Below, piece after piece: positions 15,804 to 26,158 of a stretch of DNA of 64,000 bases. The notes under the pieces are model-generated. The model worked only from the letters and a program-made list of their open reading frames with translations. It did not search any database and was not told the DNA's origin. The DNA comes from CAIVVT01 sp052145115 (GTDB lineage: Bacteria; Acidobacteriota; Terriglobia; Bryobacterales; Bryobacteraceae): contig JBKQPG010000023.1 in NCBI GenBank assembly GCA_052145115.1, forward strand, positions 1 through 64,000. Direction: 5' to 3'. The position numbers and the translations under genes were made by a program. The stretch's first letter is position 1. Every line of letters starts with the position of its first letter.

Positions 15804-18124
15804 TGCGCGCGGCGCTGGTAGTGGCGCTGGTCTCGGCGAGCCTGCAGGCCCAGGCGCAGTTTGGCGCAGGGCCGGCGCTCGACGCGGCGATCGAAAAAGC
15901 GATCGCGGCAGGCCAGACGCCGGGTGCAGTGGTGCTGGCCGGGCAGCCAGGGCGCGTGCTGTATCGCAAGGCGTATGGTGAGCGGGCCGTAGAGCCGTGG
16001 CGCGAGCGGATGAGCGAGGATACGATCTTCGACGCGGCCTCGCTGACGAAAGTGATTGCCACGACGGCGTCGATCATGAAGCTGTTCGAGCAGGGCAAGG
16101 TGCGGTTGAACGGCCGCGTGACCGATTACCTTCCGGAATTTCAGGGCGGCAAAAGCGACATCACGGTGCGTGACCTGATGACGCACTTCTCGGGACTGCG
16201 CCCGGACCTCGATCTGGAACCGGCATGGAGCGGTTACGGCACCGGGGTGCGGATGGCGCTGGTCGACAAACCGCGCACGCCGCCGGGCGAGCGATTCGTT
16301 TACAGCGACATCAACTTCATCCTGATGGGCGAGATCGTGCGCGTGGTCAGCGGCAAGCCGCTGAACGAGTATGCCGAAGAAGAGATCTTTCGCCCGCTGG
16401 GGATGAGCGAGACGCGATTCCTCCCGCCGCCGGGCTGGCGCGCGCGCATCGCGCCGACGGAGCGCGAAAACGGTACGCCGCTGCGCGGAGTGGTGCATGA
16501 CCCGACGGCGCGGATGATGGGCGGCGTGGCCGGGCACGCGGGCCTGTTCACGACGGCCGACGACCTGGCGAAGTTTGCCGAGATGATGCTCAACCTCGGC
16601 CAATACCACGGCGTGCGCCTGTTCAGTCCGCTGACGGTTCGCAAGTTCACGGAGCCCAACACACCGCCGCGGCAGCCGGTGATGCGCGGACTGGGCTGGG
16701 ACATCGACTCGGCGTTTTCGTCCAATCGGGGCGAGCTGTTTCCGCTGGGCTCGTACGGGCACACGGGGTTCACGGGCACGTCGATATGGATCGATCCGTC
16801 GACGCGGACCTACGTCATCCTGCTGAGCAACAGCGTGCATCCGCAGCGCCGGCCGCCGCTCAACGGGCTGCGCGCGGAGGTGGCGACGATTGTCGCCGCC
16901 GCACTCGGAATCGACGCGCCCGGCAGCATTTTGACCACGCCGATGGAGATCCTGCGGGGCGCGCCGCGGCGGGTGACGGCGCGCACCGTGGAGACGTGGA
17001 ATGGAGTGGACGTGCTGGCCGCCGACGGCTTTGCGAAGCTGAAGGGCCGGCGCGTGGGGTTGATCACGAACCAGACCGGAGTGCTGCGGGACGGGCGGCG
17101 CGACGTGGACGCGATGCTTCAGGCGCAGGTGAAAGTGACGGCGCTGTTCTCGCCGGAGCACGGCATTTCGGGCCACGAGGACCGCGAGAACATCGGGAAT
17201 GGGAAGGACGCGCGGACAGGGCTGCCGATCTGGAGCCTGTATGCGGATGATGGCCGCCGGCCCTCCGCCCAGATGCTGCGGGATGTGGACGTGCTGGTGT
17301 TCGACATCCAGGACGTCGGCGCGCGCTTTTACACCTACATATCGACACTAAAATACGCCATGCAGGCGGCGGCGGAGGCCGGGCTGCCGATCGTGGTGCT
17401 GGACCGGCCGAACCCGCTGAACGGAGTCGACGTGGAGGGACCGGTGCTCGACCGGGAGCTGATATCGTTTGTCGGCTGCAGCCCGATTGGGCTGCGCCAC
17501 GGGATGACCGTGGGCGAGCTGGCGCGCTGGTTCAACGGCGAGGAGCACGTGGGCGCGAAGCTGGAAGTCGTGCCGATGAAGAATTGGCGGCGGACCGACT
17601 GGTGGGACGCGACGAGCCTGATGTGGGTGGACCCGTCGCCGAACATGCGCAGCCTCGAGGCCGCGCTGCTGTACCCCGGAGTGGCGATGCTCGAAGCCTC
17701 GCCCAATTGGTCGGTGGGGCGGGGCACGCCCGCGCCGTTCCAACAGGCGGGCGCGGAGTGGGTGAGGGGCGCGGAGCTGGCCGCCTACCTGAACCGGCGA
17801 TTTGTGCCCGGCGTGAGGTTTTATCCGACGCGCTTCGTGCCGGAGAGTTCGAACCTGCAGGGAAGAACCGTGGAGGGGGTGAGGTTCGTGGTCACGGACC
17901 GCGAGTCGTTCTCGCCCCTCCGCCTGGGACTGGAGATCGCGGCGGCCGTGCTCAAACTTTATCCCGGCAAGATCGACCTGGACGTGAATGCACGGCTGAT
18001 CGGCAGCCGCGACGTGATCCGCGCGCTGCGCGACGGATCGGATCCGGAGGCGATCGAAGAACTGTTGAGGCCGCGCGTGGACGAATTCATCGCCCGCCGC
18101 AAGGCGTACCTGCTCTACGAGTGA
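15803..18124 (+). CDS. Fusion of a serine beta-lactamase-family hydrolase and a NamZ-like exo-muramidase
   Basis: A 773-residue secreted protein. Residues 1-19 are a signal peptide. Residues about 25-375 are a beta-lactamase/AmiE-type serine hydrolase with S80-L-T-K83, Y167-S-D and a late HTGFTG motif. Residues about 395-773 are a DUF1343/NamZ domain, with GLITNQTG, LFSPEHG, FDIQDVGARFYTY, LDRPNPL and WVDPSPNMRS. In Bacillus subtilis, AmiE (beta-lactamase family amidase) and NamZ (exo-beta-N-acetylmuramidase) are separate enzymes from the same muropeptide recovery locus. The fusion therefore suggests one enzyme that removes peptide and MurNAc from peptidoglycan fragments. That is inference; the hydrolase half could also be an esterase or carboxypeptidase. 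The start overlaps the upstream stop. Confidence 0.86.
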   Translation: MRAALVVALVSASLQAQAQFGAGPALDAAIEKAIAAGQTPGAVVLAGQPGRVLYRKAYGERAVEPWRERMSEDTIFDAASLTKVIATTASIMKLFEQGKVRLNGRVTDYLPEFQGGKSDITVRDLMTHFSGLRPDLDLEPAWSGYGTGVRMALVDKPRTPPGERFVYSDINFILMGEIVRVVSGKPLNEYAEEEIFRPLGMSETRFLPPPGWRARIAPTERENGTPLRGVVHDPTARMMGGVAGHAGLFTTADDLAKFAEMMLNLGQYHGVRLFSPLTVRKFTEPNTPPRQPVMRGLGWDIDSAFSSNRGELFPLGSYGHTGFTGTSIWIDPSTRTYVILLSNSVHPQRRPPLNGLRAEVATIVAAALGIDAPGSILTTPMEILRGAPRRVTARTVETWNGVDVLAADGFAKLKGRRVGLITNQTGVLRDGRRDVDAMLQAQVKVTALFSPEHGISGHEDRENIGNGKDARTGLPIWSLYADDGRRPSAQMLRDVDVLVFDIQDVGARFYTYISTLKYAMQAAAEAGLPIVVLDRPNPLNGVDVEGPVLDRELISFVGCSPIGLRHGMTVGELARWFNGEEHVGAKLEVVPMKNWRRTDWWDATSLMWVDPSPNMRSLEAALLYPGVAMLEASPNWSVGRGTPAPFQQAGAEWVRGAELAAYLNRRFVPGVRFYPTRFVPESSNLQGRTVEGVRFVVTDRESFSPLRLGLEIAAAVLKLYPGKIDLDVNARLIGSRDVIRALRDGSDPEAIEELLRPRVDEFIARRKAYLLYE

Positions 18125-18137
18125 TCCGGGACCTGAT

Positions 18138-18362
18138 CTACTGCGCCGCTGCCTCCACCGTCTTGCGCCCGCGACCGCGCTGGGCCACGGCGACCGGAAC
18201 GGGGTGGTCGGCGGCTTGTTTCTTGTTCAGTTCGCTCATCCAGGCCGGCGGCCGTCCACGCCGCTTGACCTGACCCTTGGCCAGCCGCTCCAAGGTCACG
18301 ATGGCCTCTTCAATGGCCTCGCGCTCTCGCTTCAGTTCATCCAACATTTTGACGACGTCCAT
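18138..18362 (-). CDS. Small coiled-coil protein with an AT-hook-like motif
   Basis: A 74-residue protein of unknown function. Residues 1-30 are a charged helix (MLDELKREREAIEEAIVTLERL) likely to form a coiled coil. A basic KRRGRPPAW at 33-41 resembles the AT-hook core RGRP that binds the minor groove of AT-rich DNA. A second basic patch, QRGRGRK, is near the C-terminus. Coding potential is supported by this pattern and a fitting position between genes, but not by a known family. It is convergent with the NamZ fusion gene. Confidence 0.6.
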   Translation of the reverse strand: MDVVKMLDELKREREAIEEAIVTLERLAKGQVKRRGRPPAWMSELNKKQAADHPVPVAVAQRGRGRKTVEAAAQ

Positions 18363-18530
18363 TACAATCCTCGCCTTTATTGCGCCGCTTCTCCCGCAGA
18401 ATTTCGTCTGCCCTGCGATGATGCCGCGAAGGGAAACGGCTGCTCGTTTACTAAACCCTGTCTATCGTACTCCAGCGGAGGAAACAACCCTGATTGGACT
18501 AATACTTTGGTTTCGGCACGATAATTCGTC

Positions 18531-19975
<1,445 letters not shown>

Positions 19976-19979
<4 letters not shown>

Positions 19980-21442
19980 GCGGACTCCTGGGGTTCACGA
20001 GGCTGCCGGAAGTCTCCGTGGATCGCCGCGGCGGCCAGGGCCACCAGCATCGTGAGAGCAGTGCCAATGGGCACGTACCAGGTGAAAGCGATCGGCGTTG
20101 CGAAGCGGATGACGAGGTTCCCAGCGACGCCGGCGGCCATGCCCCCCATGGCGGCCGCTTCGCCGACCTTTTTGGAAAGCACACCCAGCAGGAAAACGCC
20201 CAGCAGGCCGCCATAGAGGATCGACGCAATGCCGAGTCCGGCCTCGAGCACGGAATCGACGCGCTGGGCGACGATGCCCACGGCCAGCAGAACCACGCCC
20301 CAGCCGAGCGTTGCAAAACGCGCGACGGAAAGGTAGTGGCCCTCGGACAGGCGTGGCCGGATTGGGCGGTAGAAATCCATCACCGTGGTGGAGCTGAGTG
20401 AATTGAGCGCGGCGCTCAGGTTGGACATGGCGGCGGCGAGAATGGCGGCGATCACGAGGCCCGCAATGCCGACCGGCAAGTGGTCCCAAATGAAGCGCGG
20501 ATAAATGGCGTCCAGTTTCGCGGGCGCGCTGAGGTGATTGGTCTGGTAGAGAGCCCACAGGATGACGCCGATGGTCAGAAACAACGTGAATACGGCGCAG
20601 ACGACGACCCAGCTCGCGAACAGCGCCTTGCGGCTGTCGCGGATATCGCGCGCTGCCAGCAGGCGCTGGACCATCAACTGCTCTGTGCCATGGCTGGCGG
20701 TGGTTAGGAAAGTGCCCCCCACAACGCCCGCCCAAAATGTATACGGCTGCGAGAACCAGGCCAGGGTGGGCGCGAATCGAAAGTCAAAGATCTGAAACTT
20801 GCCGGCCGGGACGGCGAGCGCCATCACCTGCGGCCAGCCGCCGGGCAATTGGCTGAGAATCGTGGCCAGGCTGAGGACCGCGCCGGAGATGTAGAGCGCC
20901 ATCTGAACCACGTCGGTCCAGATGACCGCCGTCATGCCGCCTTCAAAAGTGTAGAACAGGGTCAGGGCGACGATAACGACAATGGCCCAGGTCGGGGCCA
21001 GGCTCAGGATGATGGAGACGACGATGGAAATGGCAAAAACGCGCACCCCCTCGGCCAGCGCGCGGAGCAGCAGGAACAGCCCGGCGGTGAGACGGCGGAG
21101 CCGCTGGCCGAAGCGGCGCTGCATCAGTTCATAGGCGGTGAACAACTCGCCGCGGAAGTAATGCGGAAGAAACAGGGTTGAAATGACGATGCGGGCGAGC
21201 AGGTAGCCGAGCACGACCTGCAGGAAGCCGAAGTCTCCGCGAAACGCCAGGGCCGGCGTGCCAATGACGGTCAGAGTGCTGGTCTCGGCAGAAACGATGG
21301 AGAAGGCGATGGCCCACCAGGGCGTGTTGCGGCCCCCCAGGAAGTAGTCGCGGAGCGTGTGCTGCGAGCGCCGGAACCGGGCGCCAAACCAAGTGATGGC
21401 CGCCAGGTAGAGGGCCACCACGGCGAGGTCGAGCGGGCGCAT
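19976..21442 (-). CDS. Sodium:solute symporter (SSS family)
   Basis: A 488-residue sodium-coupled symporter with about 13 membrane helices. The N-terminus has YLAAITWFGARFRRSQHTLRDYFLGGRNTPWWAIAFSIVSAETSTLT, and the AETST element in helix 2 is typical of the family. IWTDVVQMALYISGAVL and AAILAAAMSNLSAALNSLSSTTVMDFY are the signature segments around the sodium sites. The solute is not known; many relatives move sugars or organic acids. It is the first gene of a two-transporter unit with the APC permease. Confidence 0.88.
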
Positions 21443-21751
21443 GAAGGGCCGAGTGTAACACAGGAGTGGAAAAGGTTTCGGCGGGATTGCAAATCTCGTA
21501 TATGCTGGATAGTTGCGCCGGAACCCGGAGACGCGATACGGTTTCTAAGTTGCCAGGAATGTTCGATCCAGGAGGCGGATGAGGATGGGCCAGGGGGCCA
21601 GAGGGTGGGCCGCCGGAAGCGGCTTGCTACGCGGATTGCGCTTCGGCTATACTCCCCATTTGCCAAGCTCCTCGGCCGCCGTTCAGGTGAATCGGTCGCG
21701 ACGGACACGGCCGGTGGCGTAGGATTTCAGCCCGACCCCAGGAGGCATGTC
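21443..21751. other. Divergent intergenic region
   Basis: A 309-base gap between the symporter (minus) and the TPR protein (plus). It must hold promoters for both directions, but no clear -35/-10 pair or repeat was found. An AGGAGG ribosome binding site ends it at 21740-21745. Confidence 0.4.
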
Positions 21752-23056
21752 GTGCAGTTTTCATTGAAACGCGCATTCGCGCTGATCGCCCTCGGTTCTC
21801 TGGCCACGTTTGCGGTCGTGGCACAGGCACAGAAGAAGCAGTGGAAGGATCGCGCCGAGTACGATCTGTTCGATTCTGCGAACAAGGAGCAGAACCCGAA
21901 CACGAAGCTCCAGATCCTGAACAGCTGGAAGCAGAAGTACCCCACCAGCGACTTCAAGGTCGACCGGCAGGAAATGGTCATGACCACCTACCAGGCCATG
22001 AACAACGCCAAGGAAATGCTGAATGCCGCCAAGGATCTCGTCGCGCTGGATGCAAAGGACATCAAGGGGCTCTACTGGGTCAATCTGCTGACGGTGAGTC
22101 TCATGGACAAGAGTCCCGAGGCTCTCGATGCCGGTGACAAAGCCGCGCAGGGATTGCTGGCCGCCATACCAGAGTTCTTCGACCCGGCGAAAAAACCGGC
22201 CACGACATCCGACGACGATTGGAAGAAGAGCCGGACGGACATGGAGACGATTGCGCATCGCACCCTGGGCTGGACCGCCATGCAACGCGGCCAGAACGAG
22301 GTGGCCGAGAAGGAATTCATGACAGTGCTGCAGAACAATCCCAACGACGCCGAAGTTTCGCTGTGGGCTGGAACGGTGATTGCGAAGCAGCGCAAGCTCG
22401 AAAAGCAGTCGGCGGCGCTGTTCTTCATCGCCCGCGCGGCGTACTTTGAAGGCCAGGGCGCGCTGCCGGCTGCGACCCGCACGCCGCTGCAGGCATACCT
22501 GGAGAAGACGTACCTCAACTTCCACGGCGCAAAGGACGGCCTCGACCAGCTGATCGGCGCGGCGAGGAAGGCCGCGATTCCGCCGGCCGACCTGAAGATC
22601 CCGTCGCAGGACGAGATCCTGGCGGAGAAGGAAAAGGAGCTGATGACGACGAATCCGCAGCTCGGATTGTGGGTCAAGATCAAGCAGGAGCTGAGCGGGC
22701 CGAACGGCCAGAAGTACTTTGAAGAGGCGCTCAAGGATCACGAACTCCCGGGCCTCGAGAACGTGAAGAAGTTCAAGGCGACGGTCGTCGGCACCGCTCC
22801 AGAAAAGAAGCCGACCATGGTCATCTGCGGCATCTCGAGCAAGGACATGAGCGAAGTCACCCTCAAGTTCGAAAAGCCGCTGGCCGCGGTGCCGGAGAAG
22901 GGGACGGAGATCGAATTCTCCGGTTCGCCATCGGCGTTCACAGCCGATCCGCAGATGCTGACCTTCGACGTGTCGCCGGAGGACGTCACCGGACTGCCGA
23001 AGCCAGCGCCGCCCAAGAAGAGGCCCGTGACGAAGAAGGCCGCCCCGAAGCAGTGA
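21752..23056 (+). CDS. Secreted TPR-like protein, GTG start
   Basis: A 434-residue protein with a signal peptide (LKRAFALIALGSLATFAVVAQAQ). Residues about 25-260 are helical and contain tetratricopeptide-like repeats (for example RTLGWTAMQRGQNEVAEKEFMTVLQNNPND). Residues about 345-415 form a small beta domain (KFKATVVGTAPEKKPTMVICGIS...VTLKFEKPL). The C-terminus is basic and Pro/Lys-rich (PKKRPVTKKAAPKQ). Function unknown; such proteins are often envelope-associated and adapt protein interactions. The GTG at 21752 has a perfectly placed AGGAGG and puts the signal peptide at the N-terminus. The frame extends upstream without a better start. A strong terminator follows. Confidence 0.82.
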   Translation: MQFSLKRAFALIALGSLATFAVVAQAQKKQWKDRAEYDLFDSANKEQNPNTKLQILNSWKQKYPTSDFKVDRQEMVMTTYQAMNNAKEMLNAAKDLVALDAKDIKGLYWVNLLTVSLMDKSPEALDAGDKAAQGLLAAIPEFFDPAKKPATTSDDDWKKSRTDMETIAHRTLGWTAMQRGQNEVAEKEFMTVLQNNPNDAEVSLWAGTVIAKQRKLEKQSAALFFIARAAYFEGQGALPAATRTPLQAYLEKTYLNFHGAKDGLDQLIGAARKAAIPPADLKIPSQDEILAEKEKELMTTNPQLGLWVKIKQELSGPNGQKYFEEALKDHELPGLENVKKFKATVVGTAPEKKPTMVICGISSKDMSEVTLKFEKPLAAVPEKGTEIEFSGSPSAFTADPQMLTFDVSPEDVTGLPKPAPPKKRPVTKKAAPKQ

Positions 23057-23081
23057 GCGGATTCAGCACTGAGAGCATCAG

Positions 23082-23114
23082 GACGCCGGCCCCAAGGCCG
23101 GCGTCTTCGTTTTT
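23082..23114 (+). terminator. Rho-independent terminator after the TPR gene
   Basis: GACGCCGGCC (23082-23091) and GGCCGGCGTC (23096-23105) form a perfect 10-bp stem with a CCAA loop, followed by TTCGTTTTT. Confidence 0.92.
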
Positions 23115-23631
23115 GCAGTCGTTTTCGGGCCTGCGTCGCGGTTGTCATTCCTGCACAGGCCGCCCCACCTGCGGCCGAAGGAACCCGTCGTCCCTGATGC
23201 AGATTGAGCCCAGTCCTGCCTGTAGCGCATCCGCCAGACCCATTCGGATGCGCTGTCCGTTCACCGGGTTCGAACCCGCAAGCGCCGCAGCGGCGCCGCT
23301 GGCGGCTTGAGAAAGACTTACGGCGGCAATCTTGCCGCGCCAACCAAAACGAGGAAGAATTACTATTCAAGTGTCGGGGACAGCTCAAGTGGGGAAAGCG
23401 AAGCGCCATGGGCGAAGGTAGCCGCGGGCCCGAGGCCGGGTTCCGGCGGCGAGGGGCTCACGGCCTGCAGGTTCAACTCGATTGGCCTTCCCTAAGGGAT
23501 GTGCCGGCGGGCAGGGCGCCGGCCGGGCATCGCGGCCAACCGTGCCAGTGCCGCCGGCGTGGCATCGGGCCGCGGGCCAGGACGGCAGCGTCGTGGCCAG
23601 TCCCCGGGGCATCCTGGGGGGAGCGAGGGTC
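23115..23631. other. Long leader region before the hybrid kinase gene
   Basis: About 515 bases without a convincing gene. They contain several self-complementary stretches: a palindrome GGGTTCGAACCC near 23266, GCGCCGCAGCGGCGCC-like repeats near 23285, and a structured GC-rich block at 23370-23470 (GAAAGCGAAGCGCC, GGTAGCCGCGG). The last has a loose likeness to c-di-GMP (GEMM) aptamers, but the core GCAAAGC is not present. A frame in register with the kinase is open across part of it, without typical coding signals. Confidence 0.4.
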
Positions 23632-26067
23632 ATGAGAAGCCTGCTCTCCAAATTCGCCCTTCTGCAATTCCTGTTCGTGATGGCCGTGGGAGCTGGTCTT
23701 TATTTCTGGCTCGAGCGCGAACAGGAGGGCCAGCTGCGGGAGTCCTTTCTCGCGCACGGGCGCAGCGAGGCCGCAGTGCTTGGCAAGGTGCTCGAGCCCC
23801 CGCTGACGAAGAGCAGTCGTGCACCGGTTCAGTCCGCGCTGAGCGCTGCGTCGAGCGATACCGATCTCGAATGGGCCTACGTACTGTCGCCTGATGGCAA
23901 CGTCGTGGCGCACACCGCCGGCCGGAAGTTTTCGCCCGCTCTCCTGACTGTCCACATCCCGGAGGGCCGGGACTGGCTCGACCTGAGCCTGCCGGATGAG
24001 CAACGGCCTCTGACGCTGTTTTCCCAGCCGCTCCTGAAAGGCGCAGCCGGCACGCTATACATCGGCCTGGACCGCCAACCGCTGCTCGAGTCCATCCGGC
24101 GAATGGAGCTGCTGCTGCTGGCCCGCGTCGGCGGCGGTGCGCTGTTGCTGTTTATGATTTTCGTGCTCGTGGCGCGCCGTCTTCTGAGTCCGGTCCGCAT
24201 GCTGGCCAGCGCTGCCGCCGACCTCAAACAAGGCCAGGCCGACGCCTTCCGGTGGCTGCCAGTGAGAGCCAACGACGAGCTCGGTGAGGTCACCTACGCG
24301 TTCAGCAGCATGGCGGCCGCATTGCACGGGCGGACCGACAAGCTGGAGGAACGCGTCGCCGAGAGGACCCAGGAGCTGATGCGCCGGAACGCCGAACTGG
24401 CCATCGAAATCGTCGAGCGCAAACGGGCCGAGCGCGAGTCGCTACTGGCCAAGGAGTCCGCCGAGACGGCCAACCGCGCCAAGAGCGCATTCCTGGCCAA
24501 CATCAGCCACGAGCTGCGAACGCCGATGAACGGCATTCTCGGCACGACAGAACTCGTCCTGGTGGCGGGGCTGGACCCCCAGCAGCAGGAGTACTTCGAG
24601 ATCATTCGGAGTTCCGCCCGCTCCCTGCTGGGCGTCATCAACGATATCCTCGACTTCTCGAAAATTGAAGCCGGGAAATTCGATCTGGACTTGATCGATT
24701 TCGACTTGCCCGCTCTGGTCCACGACACCCTGAAGCCGCTGGCCCTGAAAGCCGAAGCCAACGGCGTCGAACTTCTGTGCCGCATCGATCCGGCCGTGCC
24801 CGACCTCGTGCATGGAGATCCCATCCGGCTGCGCCAGGTGGTGACGAACCTGGCCGATAACGCGATCAAATTCACGGCCAAGGGAGAGATTGAGATCTCC
24901 CTTGCGGTGGAGTCGCAGATGGACAAAGCCAACGTCCTGCACTTCAGCGTGCGAGACACCGGAATCGGCATCCCGCCGGACCAGCGGGAGGCGATCTTCG
25001 AACCCTTCCGCCAGGCCGACATCTCCATGGCCAGAAAGTTCGGCGGGACCGGCCTCGGCCTTACCATCAGCTTGCGCCTGGTCCAGATGATGGGCGGGAA
25101 GATCTGGGTGGAAAGCGAGGTGGGCAAGGGCAGCACATTCCACTTCACCGTGCGGCTCGATCATGCCTCGGCCGCAACCGTGGCTCCCATCGAGGGCCTG
25201 GAGAAGCATTTCTCCGGCCTGAGGGTGCTGGTTGTCGACGACAATCCAACCAGCCGGCAGATCCTGCACGAATATCTCACCCAAGCCCGCATGCTGGCGG
25301 TGGTGCGCCCGGATGCGGCCTCGGCTTTCGAGGCGCTGGTGCGGGCCGGGAGCGGGCCGAACCCCTTCGACCTGGTGGTCGCGGAGTGCCACATGCGGCT
25401 GGAAGACGGTTTTGCGCTAGCCCATCGCATACGCTCGACGCCCGCCCTGGGGGGCCTGCCGATTCTCATGCTGTCGTCCGGGGTTCTGGCCGACGACCGG
25501 AATCGGTGCCTGCGTCTGGGGATCGGCGTCTGCCTCCCCAAGCCCGTCAATGAGCGGGACCTGCACGCCGCGGTTCTGCGGGTGCTCACTCAACGCGCGC
25601 CGGAAAAGACGGTGCCCCAGCCGCAACAGGCCGCCCCGCCTGTCGATTCGGGCGGCTTGCACGTCCTGTTGGCGGAGGACAATAAGATCAACCAGTTGAT
25701 CGGCGTCAAACTGCTTGAGAAACTGGGGCACTTCGTCGTCGTCGCGGGCGACGGGCGGGCGGCGTTCGAGGAGGTCAAGAAGCGGAATTTCGACCTCGTC
25801 CTGATGGACCTGCAAATGCCTGAGATGGACGGCTATCAGGCGACCAGGGCGATCCGCGCGTGGGAAAAGGAGTCCGGCCATCATCTCCCCATCATTGCGA
25901 TGACCGCCCATGCGATGAACCGGGACAAGGAGAACTGCTTCGCCGCCGGCATGGATGCGCACGTCGCCAAGCCCGTCAACATCACCGAACTGGCGGAACA
26001 GATCCGGCTGTTGATGCAACCCTCCTCCAGCTCAGGCACCGAGCCGGCGGCCGCCGGGCAGGCCTGA
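23632..26067 (+). CDS. Membrane hybrid histidine kinase with two receiver domains
   Basis: An 811-residue sensor kinase. Membrane helices lie at about 8-26 and 158-180 and bracket a periplasmic sensor of 130 residues. Then come a HAMP domain (about 180-235), a coiled coil (235-285), HisKA with His293 in NISHELRTPMNGI, and HATPase with DTGIGIP and GGTGLGL. Receiver 1 (about 530-650) keeps VVDDN but has Glu585 where the phosphorylated Asp should be (DLVVAEC). Receiver 2 (about 677-795) is complete, with Asp726 in LVLMDLQMPEMDG. There is no Hpt domain. The ATG at 23632 follows GGGGGGAGCG and gives a normal membrane start. No cognate output regulator is adjacent. Confidence 0.9.
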   Translation: MRSLLSKFALLQFLFVMAVGAGLYFWLEREQEGQLRESFLAHGRSEAAVLGKVLEPPLTKSSRAPVQSALSAASSDTDLEWAYVLSPDGNVVAHTAGRKFSPALLTVHIPEGRDWLDLSLPDEQRPLTLFSQPLLKGAAGTLYIGLDRQPLLESIRRMELLLLARVGGGALLLFMIFVLVARRLLSPVRMLASAAADLKQGQADAFRWLPVRANDELGEVTYAFSSMAAALHGRTDKLEERVAERTQELMRRNAELAIEIVERKRAERESLLAKESAETANRAKSAFLANISHELRTPMNGILGTTELVLVAGLDPQQQEYFEIIRSSARSLLGVINDILDFSKIEAGKFDLDLIDFDLPALVHDTLKPLALKAEANGVELLCRIDPAVPDLVHGDPIRLRQVVTNLADNAIKFTAKGEIEISLAVESQMDKANVLHFSVRDTGIGIPPDQREAIFEPFRQADISMARKFGGTGLGLTISLRLVQMMGGKIWVESEVGKGSTFHFTVRLDHASAATVAPIEGLEKHFSGLRVLVVDDNPTSRQILHEYLTQARMLAVVRPDAASAFEALVRAGSGPNPFDLVVAECHMRLEDGFALAHRIRSTPALGGLPILMLSSGVLADDRNRCLRLGIGVCLPKPVNERDLHAAVLRVLTQRAPEKTVPQPQQAAPPVDSGGLHVLLAEDNKINQLIGVKLLEKLGHFVVVAGDGRAAFEEVKKRNFDLVLMDLQMPEMDGYQATRAIRAWEKESGHHLPIIAMTAHAMNRDKENCFAAGMDAHVAKPVNITELAEQIRLLMQPSSSSGTEPAAAGQA

Positions 26068-26158
26068 CGCCCGCCTGCGTCGCGATAGCCCGGACGGAAC
26101 ATACGCCGTGGCCGGTCTGGGCCTCGCCTGGGCCGCTCGATGATAGACTGCTGATCGG

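Noticed and set aside
23255..23290. tRNA-like T-arm (GGGTTCGAACCC)
   Set aside because: With a normal seven-base T loop the stem pairs only two bases on either strand, and no acceptor or anticodon arms fit around it. It is a simple palindrome.
23360..23480. A definite c-di-GMP riboswitch
   Set aside because: The conserved GCAAAGC core and the first aptamer arm are absent. It is kept only as a weak structured-RNA note.
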